From positions 6,505,001-6,569,000 of the forward strand of contig NC_090703.1 in assembly GCF_040954835.1 (NCBI RefSeq): a stretch of DNA of 64,000 nucleotides, given 5' to 3'. Positions 56,401-64,000 of the stretch are shown one piece after another. Position 1 is the first letter of the stretch, and every line of letters begins with the position of its first letter. The stretch comes from Lepisosteus oculatus (lineage: Eukaryota > Chordata > Actinopteri > Semionotiformes > Lepisosteidae). A model generated the notes under the pieces. The model saw only the letters and a program-made list of their open reading frames with translations. It was not told where the DNA came from and searched no databases. Both the position numbers and the translations under genes were made by a program.

Positions 56401-59400
56401 CAGTTGGGCTTTAAGTTTTATAGAAGATAAAGTCCAGAGTTCGGCTGTCACCTAGCTGAACTCTGCATGTGAACAGCCGCCTTGTATCTGAACCTTTCCT
56501 CATTTTTTTCCTCCAAGGGTAACTTCTGAAATAGCTCCAAAACACTGTGACTTTCATTCTGAGTGCTCCACTGGGACTGAACAGAAAATCCCCTGCTTGG
56601 TAGAGCACATTCATTGTTTAGAGGATGTGGGTATTTTGTTCCCATGCTTTTGGAAGAGAAATTATAACCTGAAGGGGGAAAATGACATATTTACATATGA
56701 AAGTTATGTATTAGTCTATGACAGATGCTTTATTGATCCTGTGAGGGAAATTGCAGTGTAACAGCAGCTTAACAGACACAGCCACAGTGTAACGAATGAT
56801 ACAATCATAATAATAATACAATACAATCAGTACAGTGAGAAGTGCACTAAGAAGAGTTACTCACAGTCCAGAACACACAAAGAACAAACCGGTACACAAA
56901 AAAGTCGTATTGCACAATATAAATATAAAATATGGACAATGAAACAAAAAAACATAGCAGCAGAGAGCTGTCTTCCCACGTCTTGGATGCATTTTGGTGC
57001 AGTCCTAAACTACTGAAGTAATTAGTGTGGGGCGTGTTTGTTTGGGGTGGTGCCTCACTGTCTGTTCAGGCTCGTCTGGCTTGGTGTCAAGTTTGCAAGA
57101 AGCTGTCACAGTTGATGACTCCAACAAAAAAAAAAAACAACAAATGAACTTTCATTTTCACTCTGACGCTGTGTGCTCTGTACTTCTCTGTTATTAGGAT
57201 AAAGGCTTCCTGTTCTTTGAAAAGATAGTAAGCTTCCTCTCCCTCTCTAGTAAATTGGTCATTTTTGGTTAGTGCTTCAGATCGCTGAGGTCTGCATTGT
57301 CACATCTGCACTTCTGACGACACTCTCTCTGTGGTGTAAGAACAGTGTGCACCGGAAGAACAGCTGCGCTCAGTGGGAAACAATGGGTGTAAGAATCAGC
57401 TTATTTCATTGATGTAGTTGTGGACTTACCACAAAATGTCTGACACACAGATTCCTGCTCCTTTGGAGTCTGGTTTTTCATATTTTCCCAGGCACGGCGC
57501 GCCTCTGCTCCGTACTTGGGCGACAGTGATGCAGGCTGACGACCCCAACAATCAGAACACAAGCAGGCCATTGGTGCCGTTCAAACTGCTTACATTCAAG
57601 AGGGCTCATTAACTGTCCCGTGTGCTCTCATGTCCTGGTAAAATAAAAATGTGCAGTGCAACTCAGTTACAAAGAGACAGTGGTATCATTTCAGCAACCT
57701 GATTGTGCCTGCTGCTCTGAGCAAGTTTGGAGCTGCAGAACCCTTAGGACAAAATATGAAGTTCTGAAAGGGAGATCTTCCATTTGCTTCAGTGCAAGGG
57801 GCTGGGTGATGCATTTTGAGCGTGGCTGACAATGTGCTTGTGCTCCAGACTTTGCCCAGGGACGGGGAGTTCATCCTGGCTCCAGACGCAGGCTTCGTGG
57901 CCAGTGATGGACTGGAGGCGGGCTGTGAAGGAGGTGAGCAACAGGACAGTACCTGGACCTGGTGTCTGTTCAACTAATCACCTGATCTGGTCTGTGCTAA
58001 TCCTGTAGGTCTGTACTTCACTAACTGAACCTTGATTGTACTCTTGTCCTGAGTCTCTGTTGCAGTAGCAACCTTTCACACAGTGTTATTCTGATGGTGT
58101 AAAAGCTTTGTTTCTAGAATACATGTGAGCATCTGCACTTTATTTGTGTCTTCATACCAATCCCTGTGTACCTGTTCGTAACTCTCTGCATTATTTTACT
58201 GTGCTGTAATCCACGTGCTGGACCACCTGTTTTTATGTCAGTGTGCATGAGCTGTGTGTTCTGTCCTGTGGAGGCGACACAATCACCTTCAAGGATGCTG
58301 ATGGACTGCAGTGGTTTGACCCTGAGCTGTGGCAAGCGGCTTCTTCCTCCGATGACCTGGAGAAAGGAAACTTCCTGTTCTCTGTGCACGCGGAGAGTGT
58401 GCCCTGCCAGTACGATGACGTCATCTTCAGGCCTGAGACCTCCTTCCGAGTTAACACTTCTGCTGACACACCCAGAATTCCCGTGAGAAGTGTTTCTATT
58501 CTGGGCAAGGTGAGGGAGAGGTACCTCTGAGACAGCAGGGGGGAGAGTGAGCGGGAGCACAGCGAGGGGTGCAAGGGAAAAGACTGAGAGGGTGGACAGG
58601 AGAGACAGAGGGGGACGGTGTGGGACAAGTTGGGTCAGTTGGGGGGCAGGGATGAGATTCAAGGAAGGAAGTTCTGAGGGGATACAGTGAGAGATCTCCC
58701 AGTCCTGCTGGGGGAGGAAACTCAATAGAGCCGGCAGCCTAGTATGAGATCTCCTGTCACAGCTATATATAATATGTTTGTGCTGTAAATGTCTGTTAAT
58801 GTTGTGTAAACTGTATCCACTTTGGCAGCACTGTAATTCATGGACCATGCTAGTAAAGCCCCTTCATTTCGCTTCCATTCGTCTCCCCTTCCTCAAGGTT
58901 TTTGTCCGGACGTCAGGCCAGCCCTCTCCTCTCTTGCCCTGCCCCCTCTCTCACGCGCCCCTCTCTGCTCTCTGTGTTGTCAGCGGTTCAGCAGCGAGCC
59001 CCAGTTCTCGCAGTACCTCCAGTCTCCCTTGGGCAGACTGCAGTTCCACGGAGACCACAGCCCCCAGGTGACCGGCTCTCGCTGCACTGACCCCTCGGGC
59101 TGCCTCTGTGGGAACTCGGAGGTGAGTCCGGCAGGCTTCTCCCCACACCGGGCCGGGTACTGCAGACAACTGACGGCCTGGATAAGGCTGCTGCATTTGT
59201 TTTTTTTTAAATGCAAACAAACTCTTGGTATTCTAAAATATGTCTAAATAGATATTTATACAAAAATAACTTGGCTTCCAAAATGACTTTTGACTTTTTG
59301 AGTTGGAAGTATTATTCTTGCTGGTGGTCCATCTTTTGTGCAGCACTGCAACCAATGTTTCTAGACGTGAGTTTTCGTCACAGCCGAGATCTCCCTGTAC

Positions 59401-62400
59401 CCACAGTTCCTTCCTCTACTGCTGAAACAGACAGTGCTCGATAAAGACCACAGGAGGGCGACATCTGTCCTCAACAAGCACCTCTGTACTTGAACACTGA
59501 TGCCAGAGTTTAGGGACCCGAGGGATTTCGAAATAGAATTAATCTCTCGGCAAATTGCAGGCTGTTTTAGCATTACCTGAAAACCTCTTTGTAGTTTGCT
59601 CCAGTTTAGATCCAGGCTGGAGACAACCGCGTTGGGACGAAGGTAGAGGACAGACGTTAAAGTTATAGTCAGAGCTGTTGGGGTCGAGGTGGACCTTTGG
59701 GAGTCAATGAGAACCTACTGTAGCCCTGCTGCTAGAGCTCTTCGAAGAAGTGGCTGAATCAGATCTTGGGGTGACTTACTGGCGGGCTAACTAGACAGGG
59801 GGAATGATCTGAAGTTGGATTAGGCTGTAACATCCGTTAGGGTTGGTGTTTGAAATGGTGCACGGTAGAGAAATAAGGTTTGGGTTAAGGAAATTGGACT
59901 AGGGCTTGCTTTAGGATTAATGGTAGCCTTGTCCCCCAGTAGTGTTGGATTAGACCACCACCCTCTTTCATCCTAACCATTTTAATTGCTTTCATTCAGA
60001 ATCACCAGCGGATCTGCTCGGCTATTACCCAGAATTGTCCACAACTGGATTGTAAGACACCCCTCCAGCCCACAGGACACTGCTGTACTGTGTGTGGTGA
60101 GGAGGCCCATCTCTCTCTCTTTCTCTCTCTAAAGTAGAGAGATAACTCATAGGATCTTAACTGGCTCACAGGCCATACTGCACAACAGCAGCATCTGGTG
60201 TCTGGTAACTATCCAAATATAAGGACACTGCTAAAATGTGTCCCGGCTACCACTCAAAAACCTATTTCCACTGCTAAAAAAAGGATCATGTAGGTAGATG
60301 CTTCAGCATGCAAAGGCTGCAAAGGAACAAATAAAGGTTTTCTCCATGCTGAAAAGAATAGAAAAGAGAAACAATGTTTTGGCTGTGGAGCCTTCTCCAG
60401 GTCTGATGAAACATTGTCTCTGTTCTTTTTAAGCATGGAATAATCCTTTGCTTGTTCTGTTAAAAAAGGATTCCCGGCCCAGAACGCATTATATTGTGTT
60501 TCTCATTGCCTCTCACCCTGTTTAAATGCACATTCTTATTATAATTGTCTGGCATGAATGCTCACCCAGAATTGACTGTACATGGTGTGAAGCATGCAGT
60601 GAAACAAGGTGCTCGTTTCTGATGTCTGTCTGCGTGTGTGTTCCAGGTGCGATAATCACCCTGCAGTTCTCACAGGAATTCAACCTGGAGTCATATCGCG
60701 CTCGACTGCAGCACCTCTTCCTCAGCCAGGTGAGATGACTCATGACCCCCCCTCCCCCCGGGGTCTTAAGTGACCTTCTGCCAAGGGGAACGATCAGTTT
60801 CGTGATCAGCCCTTCATTCCAATCTGGGATTTTCTGGACAGACGTCCATGGGTGTCCATTGACCTGTACAGATTTGATAACCCCATTTGAACAATGGTCT
60901 GCTTCAGGCCCCTGGCAGCAAAACTAAAGGGGGGTAAATGAATAAACTCTCAACACACATTGGCTTCTTTGGTAGCCGAGTGACAGGAGCTGCCTCTCCA
61001 GAGAGGAGGACCTGAGTGTTGTCTTCACGTTTCTGCCAATTCAAATTGGTTGTGCAGTTTCTCACTCCTCTCACTCATCTGCTGCGCAGTGGGGCTGCAC
61101 TTTGGTGGCAAACAATGCTGGCCCCCTCCCGTGTGTGAAGTGTGTTGGGATGCAATATGATACAGAAACGCCAGGAATTATAATAATCAAACACATTCCC
61201 TATGCGGATGATCACCCATCCTTATTCAAGTTTGTATTCTCACTCTCTTCTTGCGCACCTCTGTCCCTGTAGCACCGCTATCACGAGGTGCACATGGCCG
61301 TGTCCAAGGTGCCCGGGACCCAGCAGGGGCTGTGGCTGATCCCACGCCAGGGGAAGCCAGAGATCCAGGTGGTTCTGGTGGACTCGAAGGGGAGCGTGGC
61401 GGAGGCTCTGGCCCGTGAAATCATGGAGGACATCAAGACACAAGGTGTAGCAGAAGCAGCCCATCCCAAACCACTACCGTTCCAAGTTACCTATCCCCTG
61501 CCAAGTACTTCAGGCAGGCAGGCTGATGGAGACGAGATCTCTTACAGACAGGTTTCCTTGTGCACATCCATAGGTGTACATGTAACTCGGAGAAGAGATG
61601 AACTACTGTGAATGGTTGTTCAGGCACCGACAAAGGTCAACCCAGTGGCCTTCTTTAGAAGAAACGGTAAAACATGAAGCAGAGGACCGATGTGGAGAGC
61701 GTGGAAGTACATCAGTAATGCACATTCGGTCAGAAAGCAGCAGAGCCTGTGGGTTGAGTAGTTTGAAGGTTTATAGGAGTGTAAACTAAGTCATGAGCGG
61801 TGTCCGTCCTGCACATTCTCTTCTTTCAGGCGGTCACCTGGGGATAGCTGACGCAGAGCTACAGACCTCCGGCAACGAGGCCGCGGGAAGGTCTGGTGGG
61901 GTGGTGGCGGGAGCCGTGATCGGGGCCCTGGTGCTGCTCGGAGGGATAGCCCTTGTGGCCTTCCTGTTCACCTGCGGAGTGATCCGGTGAGGCGATCTTG
62001 AGATCTGGGGGCAGCGGCTGATCCCTGCCTGTTGTCCCGGAGGCTCTGCAAGAGGGCACAGCTCTGAGAGTCTCCTTTTCTTTTGTGCCAGTCTAGCTTC
62101 CCCAAAAACGTATCGATGGAGGATGGAGGCACTGGCTGTCTTTCTTTGCAAAAGGGTCATTTTATCAAAGTACCCAAACAAGGATATACTTGATAAAAAT
62201 GTTTGAACAGTGAAAACACAAGAAAGGCTACAGAAAATGGTACTGTGACATCTGTCTCTTGTTTGATACAGTCTACTTCTCTCGCAGGCCACCCCCTCTG
62301 CCCTCCTTCCCCAGCTGGAAGAAAAGGGAGTCTGATGACCTCGGGGGTCCTATAGACCAAGGCTTTGACAACCCCATCTTTGACAAGGCCTCCGAATTGC

Positions 62401-63072
62401 CAGTAAGCATTGCTACACTTGTGTTTTCATAAGGAGTCTATCATCCTTTCTTCTTTGTGTCTGACATGTGAACACTCAACAGTCTGCCTGAGAAAGAAAA
62501 CACATGGTCACTTCCCTGACCTTCTAAAAGACCAATAGCTGGATACTCAGCTTGGCCTACTTCCGAATGGCAGATTCTCTCTTCAAATATTAAAAAAAAA
62601 AGCTTCTCAACTGGCTAATAAACGTGACATCTGAGAATGGAGGTAGAATCTAAGGCCAAAGGAGCACCGGTTCAAACCTGGGTGCTGGTCATTCAGGGTC
62701 TCATCACCTTTTGGTGAATGTCCTGTACCTGTAGGCTCACTGTGTCATCAGTCAGAGAGTGACTATCACTCCTCCAGTCTGTGCTAACAGTCCAGAACAA
62801 ACCTGTCCAGTACAGGAGTCCTACAGCTGATAGCCAGGTCTTAAGACAACAGGTCATTCTGATTTTTAAAAACTTTTCATCAGCTTTTGAGTGAACCAAT
62901 TTGCTCTTAGGTAAACATGGTAGAAGTAAACTATCCTGGCCTGTGATTTTCTTTGTCTCTGCAGGAAATCCCTGGGCTGCATGGAGGCAATGCCCTTAAC
63001 ACCCTCTCCTTCACACAGTCTGGCGTGCACTTTGTCAATCCTGTGTATGACGAGACAGACTTGAACGTCTAA
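53395..63072 (+). CDS. AMN: AMN (amnionless), complete in twelve exons
   Basis: Amnionless is the membrane anchor of cubilin. Together (cubam) they take up intrinsic factor-B12 in the gut and filtered proteins in the kidney. Exons 53395-53431, 54494-54612, 54730-54774, 57849-57933, 58274-58509, 58984-59121, 60000-60096, 60647-60729, 61273-61444, 61830-61986, 62288-62402 and 62965-63072 give 463 residues (human 453). Visible: signal peptide 1-17 (MALRLIVFLCLLSASRA), the extracellular region starting LYKQWIPDTNFERASNW, a von Willebrand C-like Cys-rich segment about 207-252, a conserved YRARL helix region, a transmembrane helix about 362-386 and a cytoplasmic tail with FDNPIF (416-421) and FVNPVY (451-456). 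These are the FXNPXF-type signals that recruit ARH and Dab2. The order after TRAF3 matches mammals. Confidence 0.97.
53432..54493 (+). other. AMN intron (1.06 kb)
   Basis: AT-rich GT-AG intron. Nothing recognised. Confidence 0.7.
54494..54612 (+). CDS. AMN: AMN coding exon: mature N-terminus
   Basis: 119 bp, phase 1 in and phase 0 out, encoding SASRALYKQWIPDTNFERAS then NWDKERVPCANDRLSFLPQK. It aligns with human [22 protein letters not shown]. Acceptor TTCTCAG, donor AAG|GTACCC. Confidence 0.96.
54730..54774 (+). CDS. AMN: AMN coding exon (small)
   Basis: 45 bp, phase 0 to 0, reading EVSVYVQSAHSISEM. It aligns with human MVSVLVQEGHAVSDM. Acceptor TTTCCAG, donor ATG|GTACGT. Confidence 0.94.
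54775..57848 (+). other. AMN intron (3.1 kb)
   Basis: GT-AG intron. It contains a LINE-tail-like repeat at about 56730-57140. The remainder is unassigned. Confidence 0.7.
56725..57140 (-). repeat. Interspersed repeat resembling a fish LINE 3' region
   Basis: Contains TTTATTGATCCTGTGAGGGA followed by AATTGCAGTG, ACAGCAGCTTAACAGACACA, TAATAATACAATACAATCAG and TATTGCACAATATAAATATA. I recognise these phrases from an abundant fish repeat whose usual sense is the minus strand here. Class and limits are from memory. Confidence 0.55.
57849..57933 (+). CDS. AMN: AMN coding exon
   Basis: 85 bp, phase 0 in and phase 1 out, encoding TLPRDGEFILAPDAGFVASD then GLEAGCEG. It aligns with human [20 protein letters not shown]. 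Acceptor CTCCAG, donor GAG|GTGAGC. Confidence 0.95.
57934..58273 (+). other. AMN intron (340 bp)
   Basis: GT-AG intron with a weak acceptor (CTGTGGAG). The stronger TGTCAG at 58242 would give the wrong frame. Confidence 0.7.
58274..58509 (+). CDS. AMN: AMN coding exon: conserved extracellular core
   Basis: 236 bp, phase 1 in and phase 0 out. It encodes DTITFKDADGLQWFDPELWQ and AESVPCQYDDVIFRPETSFR, strongly like human VFRDSDRFSWHDPHLW and [20 protein letters not shown]. Donor AAG|GTGAGG. Confidence 0.96.
58510..58983 (+). other. AMN intron (474 bp)
   Basis: GT-AG intron, purine-rich in its first 180 bases. Nothing else recognised. Confidence 0.7.
58984..59121 (+). CDS. AMN: AMN coding exon: start of Cys-rich region
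   Basis: 138 bp, phase 0 to 0, with GRLQFHGDHSPQVTGSRCTD then PSGCLCGNSE. It aligns with human GRLRFHG and CADPSGCVCGNAE. Acceptor TTGTCAG, donor GAG|GTGAGT. Confidence 0.96.
59122..59999 (+). other. AMN intron (0.88 kb)
   Basis: GT-AG intron. Nothing recognised. Confidence 0.7.
60000..60096 (+). CDS. AMN: AMN coding exon: von Willebrand C-like Cys-rich segment
   Basis: 97 bp, phase 0 in and phase 1 out, encoding NHQRICSAITQNCPQLDCKT then PLQPTGHCCTVCG. The CCxxCG end is typical of VWC-like modules. Acceptor CATTCAG, donor TGTG|GTGAGG. Confidence 0.95.
60097..60646 (+). other. AMN intron (550 bp)
   Basis: GT-AG intron. It is largely occupied by two oppositely oriented Penelope-like termini (60285-60465). 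Confidence 0.7.
60285..60465. mobile_element. Penelope-like termini in inverted arrangement
   Basis: The minus strand of 60285-60402 matches the element at 44922-45041 (GGCTCCACAGCCAAAACATT, CAGCATGGAG, TTGTTCCTTTGCAGCC). From about 60404 the + strand repeats the same unit in reverse order of strands: GAAACATTGTCTCTGTTC, AGCATGGAATAAT, CTTGTTCT. The two arms meet at the CTGATGAAAC core. Confidence 0.5.
60647..60729 (+). CDS. AMN: AMN coding exon
   Basis: 83 bp, phase 1 in and phase 0 out, encoding GAIITLQFSQEFNLESYRAR then LQHLFLSQ. It aligns with human [20 protein letters not shown]. Acceptor GTTCCAG, donor CAG|GTGAGA. Confidence 0.96.
60730..61272 (+). other. AMN intron (543 bp)
   Basis: GT-AG intron holding an eroded 3' fragment of the 5S-derived SINE at about 61050-61190. 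Confidence 0.65.
61050..61190 (+). repeat. Eroded 3' fragment of the 5S-derived SINE
   Basis: CTCACTCCTCTCACTCATCT, GGGGCTGCACTTTGGTGGC and a terminal AATTATAATAAT lie in the order of the 3' half of the element at 44355-44920. Divergent, so tentative. Confidence 0.45.
61273..61444 (+). CDS. AMN: AMN coding exon
   Basis: 172 bp, phase 0 in and phase 1 out, with HRYHEVHMAVSKVPGTQQGL and KPEIQVVLVDSKGSVAEALA. It aligns with human YHGLQVAVSKVP and TEIQVVLVENG. Acceptor CCTGTAG, donor CAAG|GTGTAG. Confidence 0.95.
61445..61829 (+). other. AMN intron (385 bp)
   Basis: GT-AG intron. Nothing recognised. Confidence 0.7.
61830..61986 (+). CDS. AMN: AMN coding exon: transmembrane helix
   Basis: 157 bp, phase 1 in and phase 2 out. 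It encodes a short extracellular stalk, then VVAGAVIGALVLLGGIALVA and FLFTCGV, a single membrane span. Acceptor CTTTCAG, donor CCG|GTGAGG. Confidence 0.96.
62288..62402 (+). CDS. AMN: AMN coding exon: cytoplasmic tail with first endocytosis motif
   Basis: 115 bp, phase 2 in and phase 0 out, encoding RPPPLPSFPSWKKRESDD and then GFDNPIFDKASELP. FDNPIF is an FXNPXF signal, as in human FRNPVF. Acceptor CTCGCAG, donor CCA|GTAAGC. Confidence 0.96.
62403..62964 (+). other. AMN last intron (562 bp)
   Basis: GT-AG intron. A B-box-like GGTTCAAACCTGG near 62670 may be a remnant of a tRNA-SINE. Otherwise nothing is seen. Confidence 0.6.
62965..63072 (+). CDS. AMN: AMN terminal coding exon: second endocytosis motif
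   Basis: 36 codons including TAA. It encodes EIPGLHGGNALNTLSFTQSG, then VHFVNPVYDETDLNV. FVNPVY sits where human has FVNPLF, a Tyr in place of the final Phe. Acceptor TCTGCAG. Confidence 0.96.
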   Translation, partial: EIPGLHGGNALNTLSFTQSGVHFVNPVYDETDLNV

Positions 63073-63545
63073 GGCTGCACTTCTGATCATAACACTTAAA
63101 CTGCAACGCTCAAAAAACGCATCAAGTTTTCAAGTCACAAACTGATCACTCACAAAGTTTCTTTGAAAATCACAAACATGACAAGCAACAACATAAGAGG
63201 GGTCAAAGTCTGTATCTGTGCATGTTTTGTAAATGTCTGGATCCGGTTTACTGCTTTCGGCTAAAAACAGTCCAAAACTGGCTTCTCTATGGCCAGTGTG
63301 GCAGAGAACCTCCACACACCACTTTACAAAAACCTCAGCTTGAAGAAGTCTGAAACAACCAGTGAAGCTTAGAATGATACAAGATTTAAAAATGCAGAAC
63401 GAGGCTCTGACCATTTAAAATGCCTTTTTTTTTGCTGCTCTGTAGCGGTCCAGCACACTGTTGTCTTTTGTTGTCTTGTGCAATTTCTGTTGACTGCATT
63501 GCACCTAACCGCTGAAAAATAAACTGCTTCGCAATGACACACACG
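63073..63545 (+). other. AMN: AMN 3' UTR
   Basis: Non-coding sequence from the stop to just past the AATAAA at 63518. Confidence 0.65.
63518..63523 (+). terminator. AMN poly(A) signal
   Basis: AATAAA 446 nt after the stop codon. A second AATAAA at 63921 could be a later signal of AMN. Confidence 0.6.
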
Positions 63546-64000
63546 CCACTCACAATCGTCAACTGACAGCTGACCGATTTTCTTCCTCCTGGCTGGAATT
63601 GGTTTTTGTCCATTTAATGGTGTGTAAGGAGCACCAGCAGGTGGTGTTCAGAAGGCCTCCTTGTATGTGCTGGGGCTACCTGCTGGACCCTGTCTGTGAC
63701 AAGGCAGCTGAGCTGAGGGTGTTGTGTGGTCACACAAAGCAGACAGGATTGAAGACAAGCAGTTCCTGCAGACAGGCCTGCACTGTGACTGAGGGTTCAG
63801 AGAAACCAAACCATCGAAACTCATCGACACCTAGGGGCGTCACCCAAGCACTTAAGGCGCTTATGCCTACAGCTACATACAAATAGGGTGAAATTAATTT
63901 TCCTTCTGGTTCCTTCCAGAAATAAAGTCGTATGCAAGGAATCCGAAACCCCTTTTATTGGATCAGACAGCATTTTGAAGAAAAAAAAATACGAGTACCT
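63546..64000. other. Downstream flank of AMN
   Basis: No exon is recognised on either strand. In mammals CDC42BPB follows in the opposite orientation, but nothing of its coding region is visible here. Confidence 0.5.

Noticed and set aside
58243-58273. Stronger acceptor TGTCAG for the AMN exon at 58274
   Set aside because: It would shift the frame and lose the conserved DTITFKDADGLQWFDP segment.
63546-64000. 3' end of CDC42BPB on the minus strand
   Set aside because: Expected from mammalian synteny, but no coding exon or clear minus-strand poly(A) arrangement is visible before the window ends.
1-64000. CRISPR arrays, operons, riboswitches, prokaryotic systems
   Set aside because: All genes are spliced vertebrate genes. 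No spaced direct-repeat arrays or bacterial features are present.

Overview
This 64 kb window is vertebrate genomic DNA. It carries three spliced genes on the + strand, all read in the same direction: the 3' part of RCOR1 (CoREST1), all of the TRAF3 coding region, and the whole of AMN (amnionless). RCOR1-TRAF3-AMN is the gene order of human 14q32 (from memory), which supports the identifications. The block is only tens of kilobases long. It carries 5S rRNA-derived and tRNA-derived SINEs, Penelope-like termini and a TTAA-flanked MITE typical of fish genomes. A ray-finned fish is therefore likely, possibly a non-teleost such as a holostean or sturgeon relative, but the sequence does not fix the species.

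Layout. 136-8650: nine RCOR1 coding exons (ELM2 end, SANT1, linker and coiled coil, SANT2, C-terminal tail), followed by a 3' UTR of about 3.6-4.4 kb. About 13-34.5 kb: no convincing coding sequence; three CpG-rich stretches (13.9-14.26, 25.08-25.45 and 27.15-27.6 kb) are candidate promoters or 5' exons of TRAF3, and interspersed repeats are scattered between them. 34534-49275: ten TRAF3 coding exons giving a 574-residue protein (RING, TRAF zinc fingers, coiled coil, TRAF-C/MATH), then a 2.6 kb AT-rich 3' UTR ending near 51.9 kb. 53395-63072: twelve AMN coding exons giving a 463-residue type I membrane protein, with a poly(A) signal at 63518.

Function. The three genes are neighbours but do not form a pathway. 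RCOR1 is a nuclear scaffold for LSD1 and HDAC1/2. TRAF3 is a cytoplasmic adaptor that restrains non-canonical NF-kB signalling and promotes type I interferon signalling. AMN is the membrane anchor of cubilin in the intestinal and renal vitamin B12/protein uptake receptor.

Most notable: two GC-AG introns forced by reading frame (one in RCOR1, one in TRAF3); two oppositely oriented 5S-derived SINEs in TRAF3 introns with CTCF-like motifs at the same internal position, one abutting a TRAF3 splice acceptor; Penelope-like termini with a hammerhead-like core, one nested in a SINE tail and one forming an inverted pair; a consensus kB site upstream of the TRAF3 coding exons; and a TRAF3 RING ending in CxxD. 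I found no wholly new gene system.
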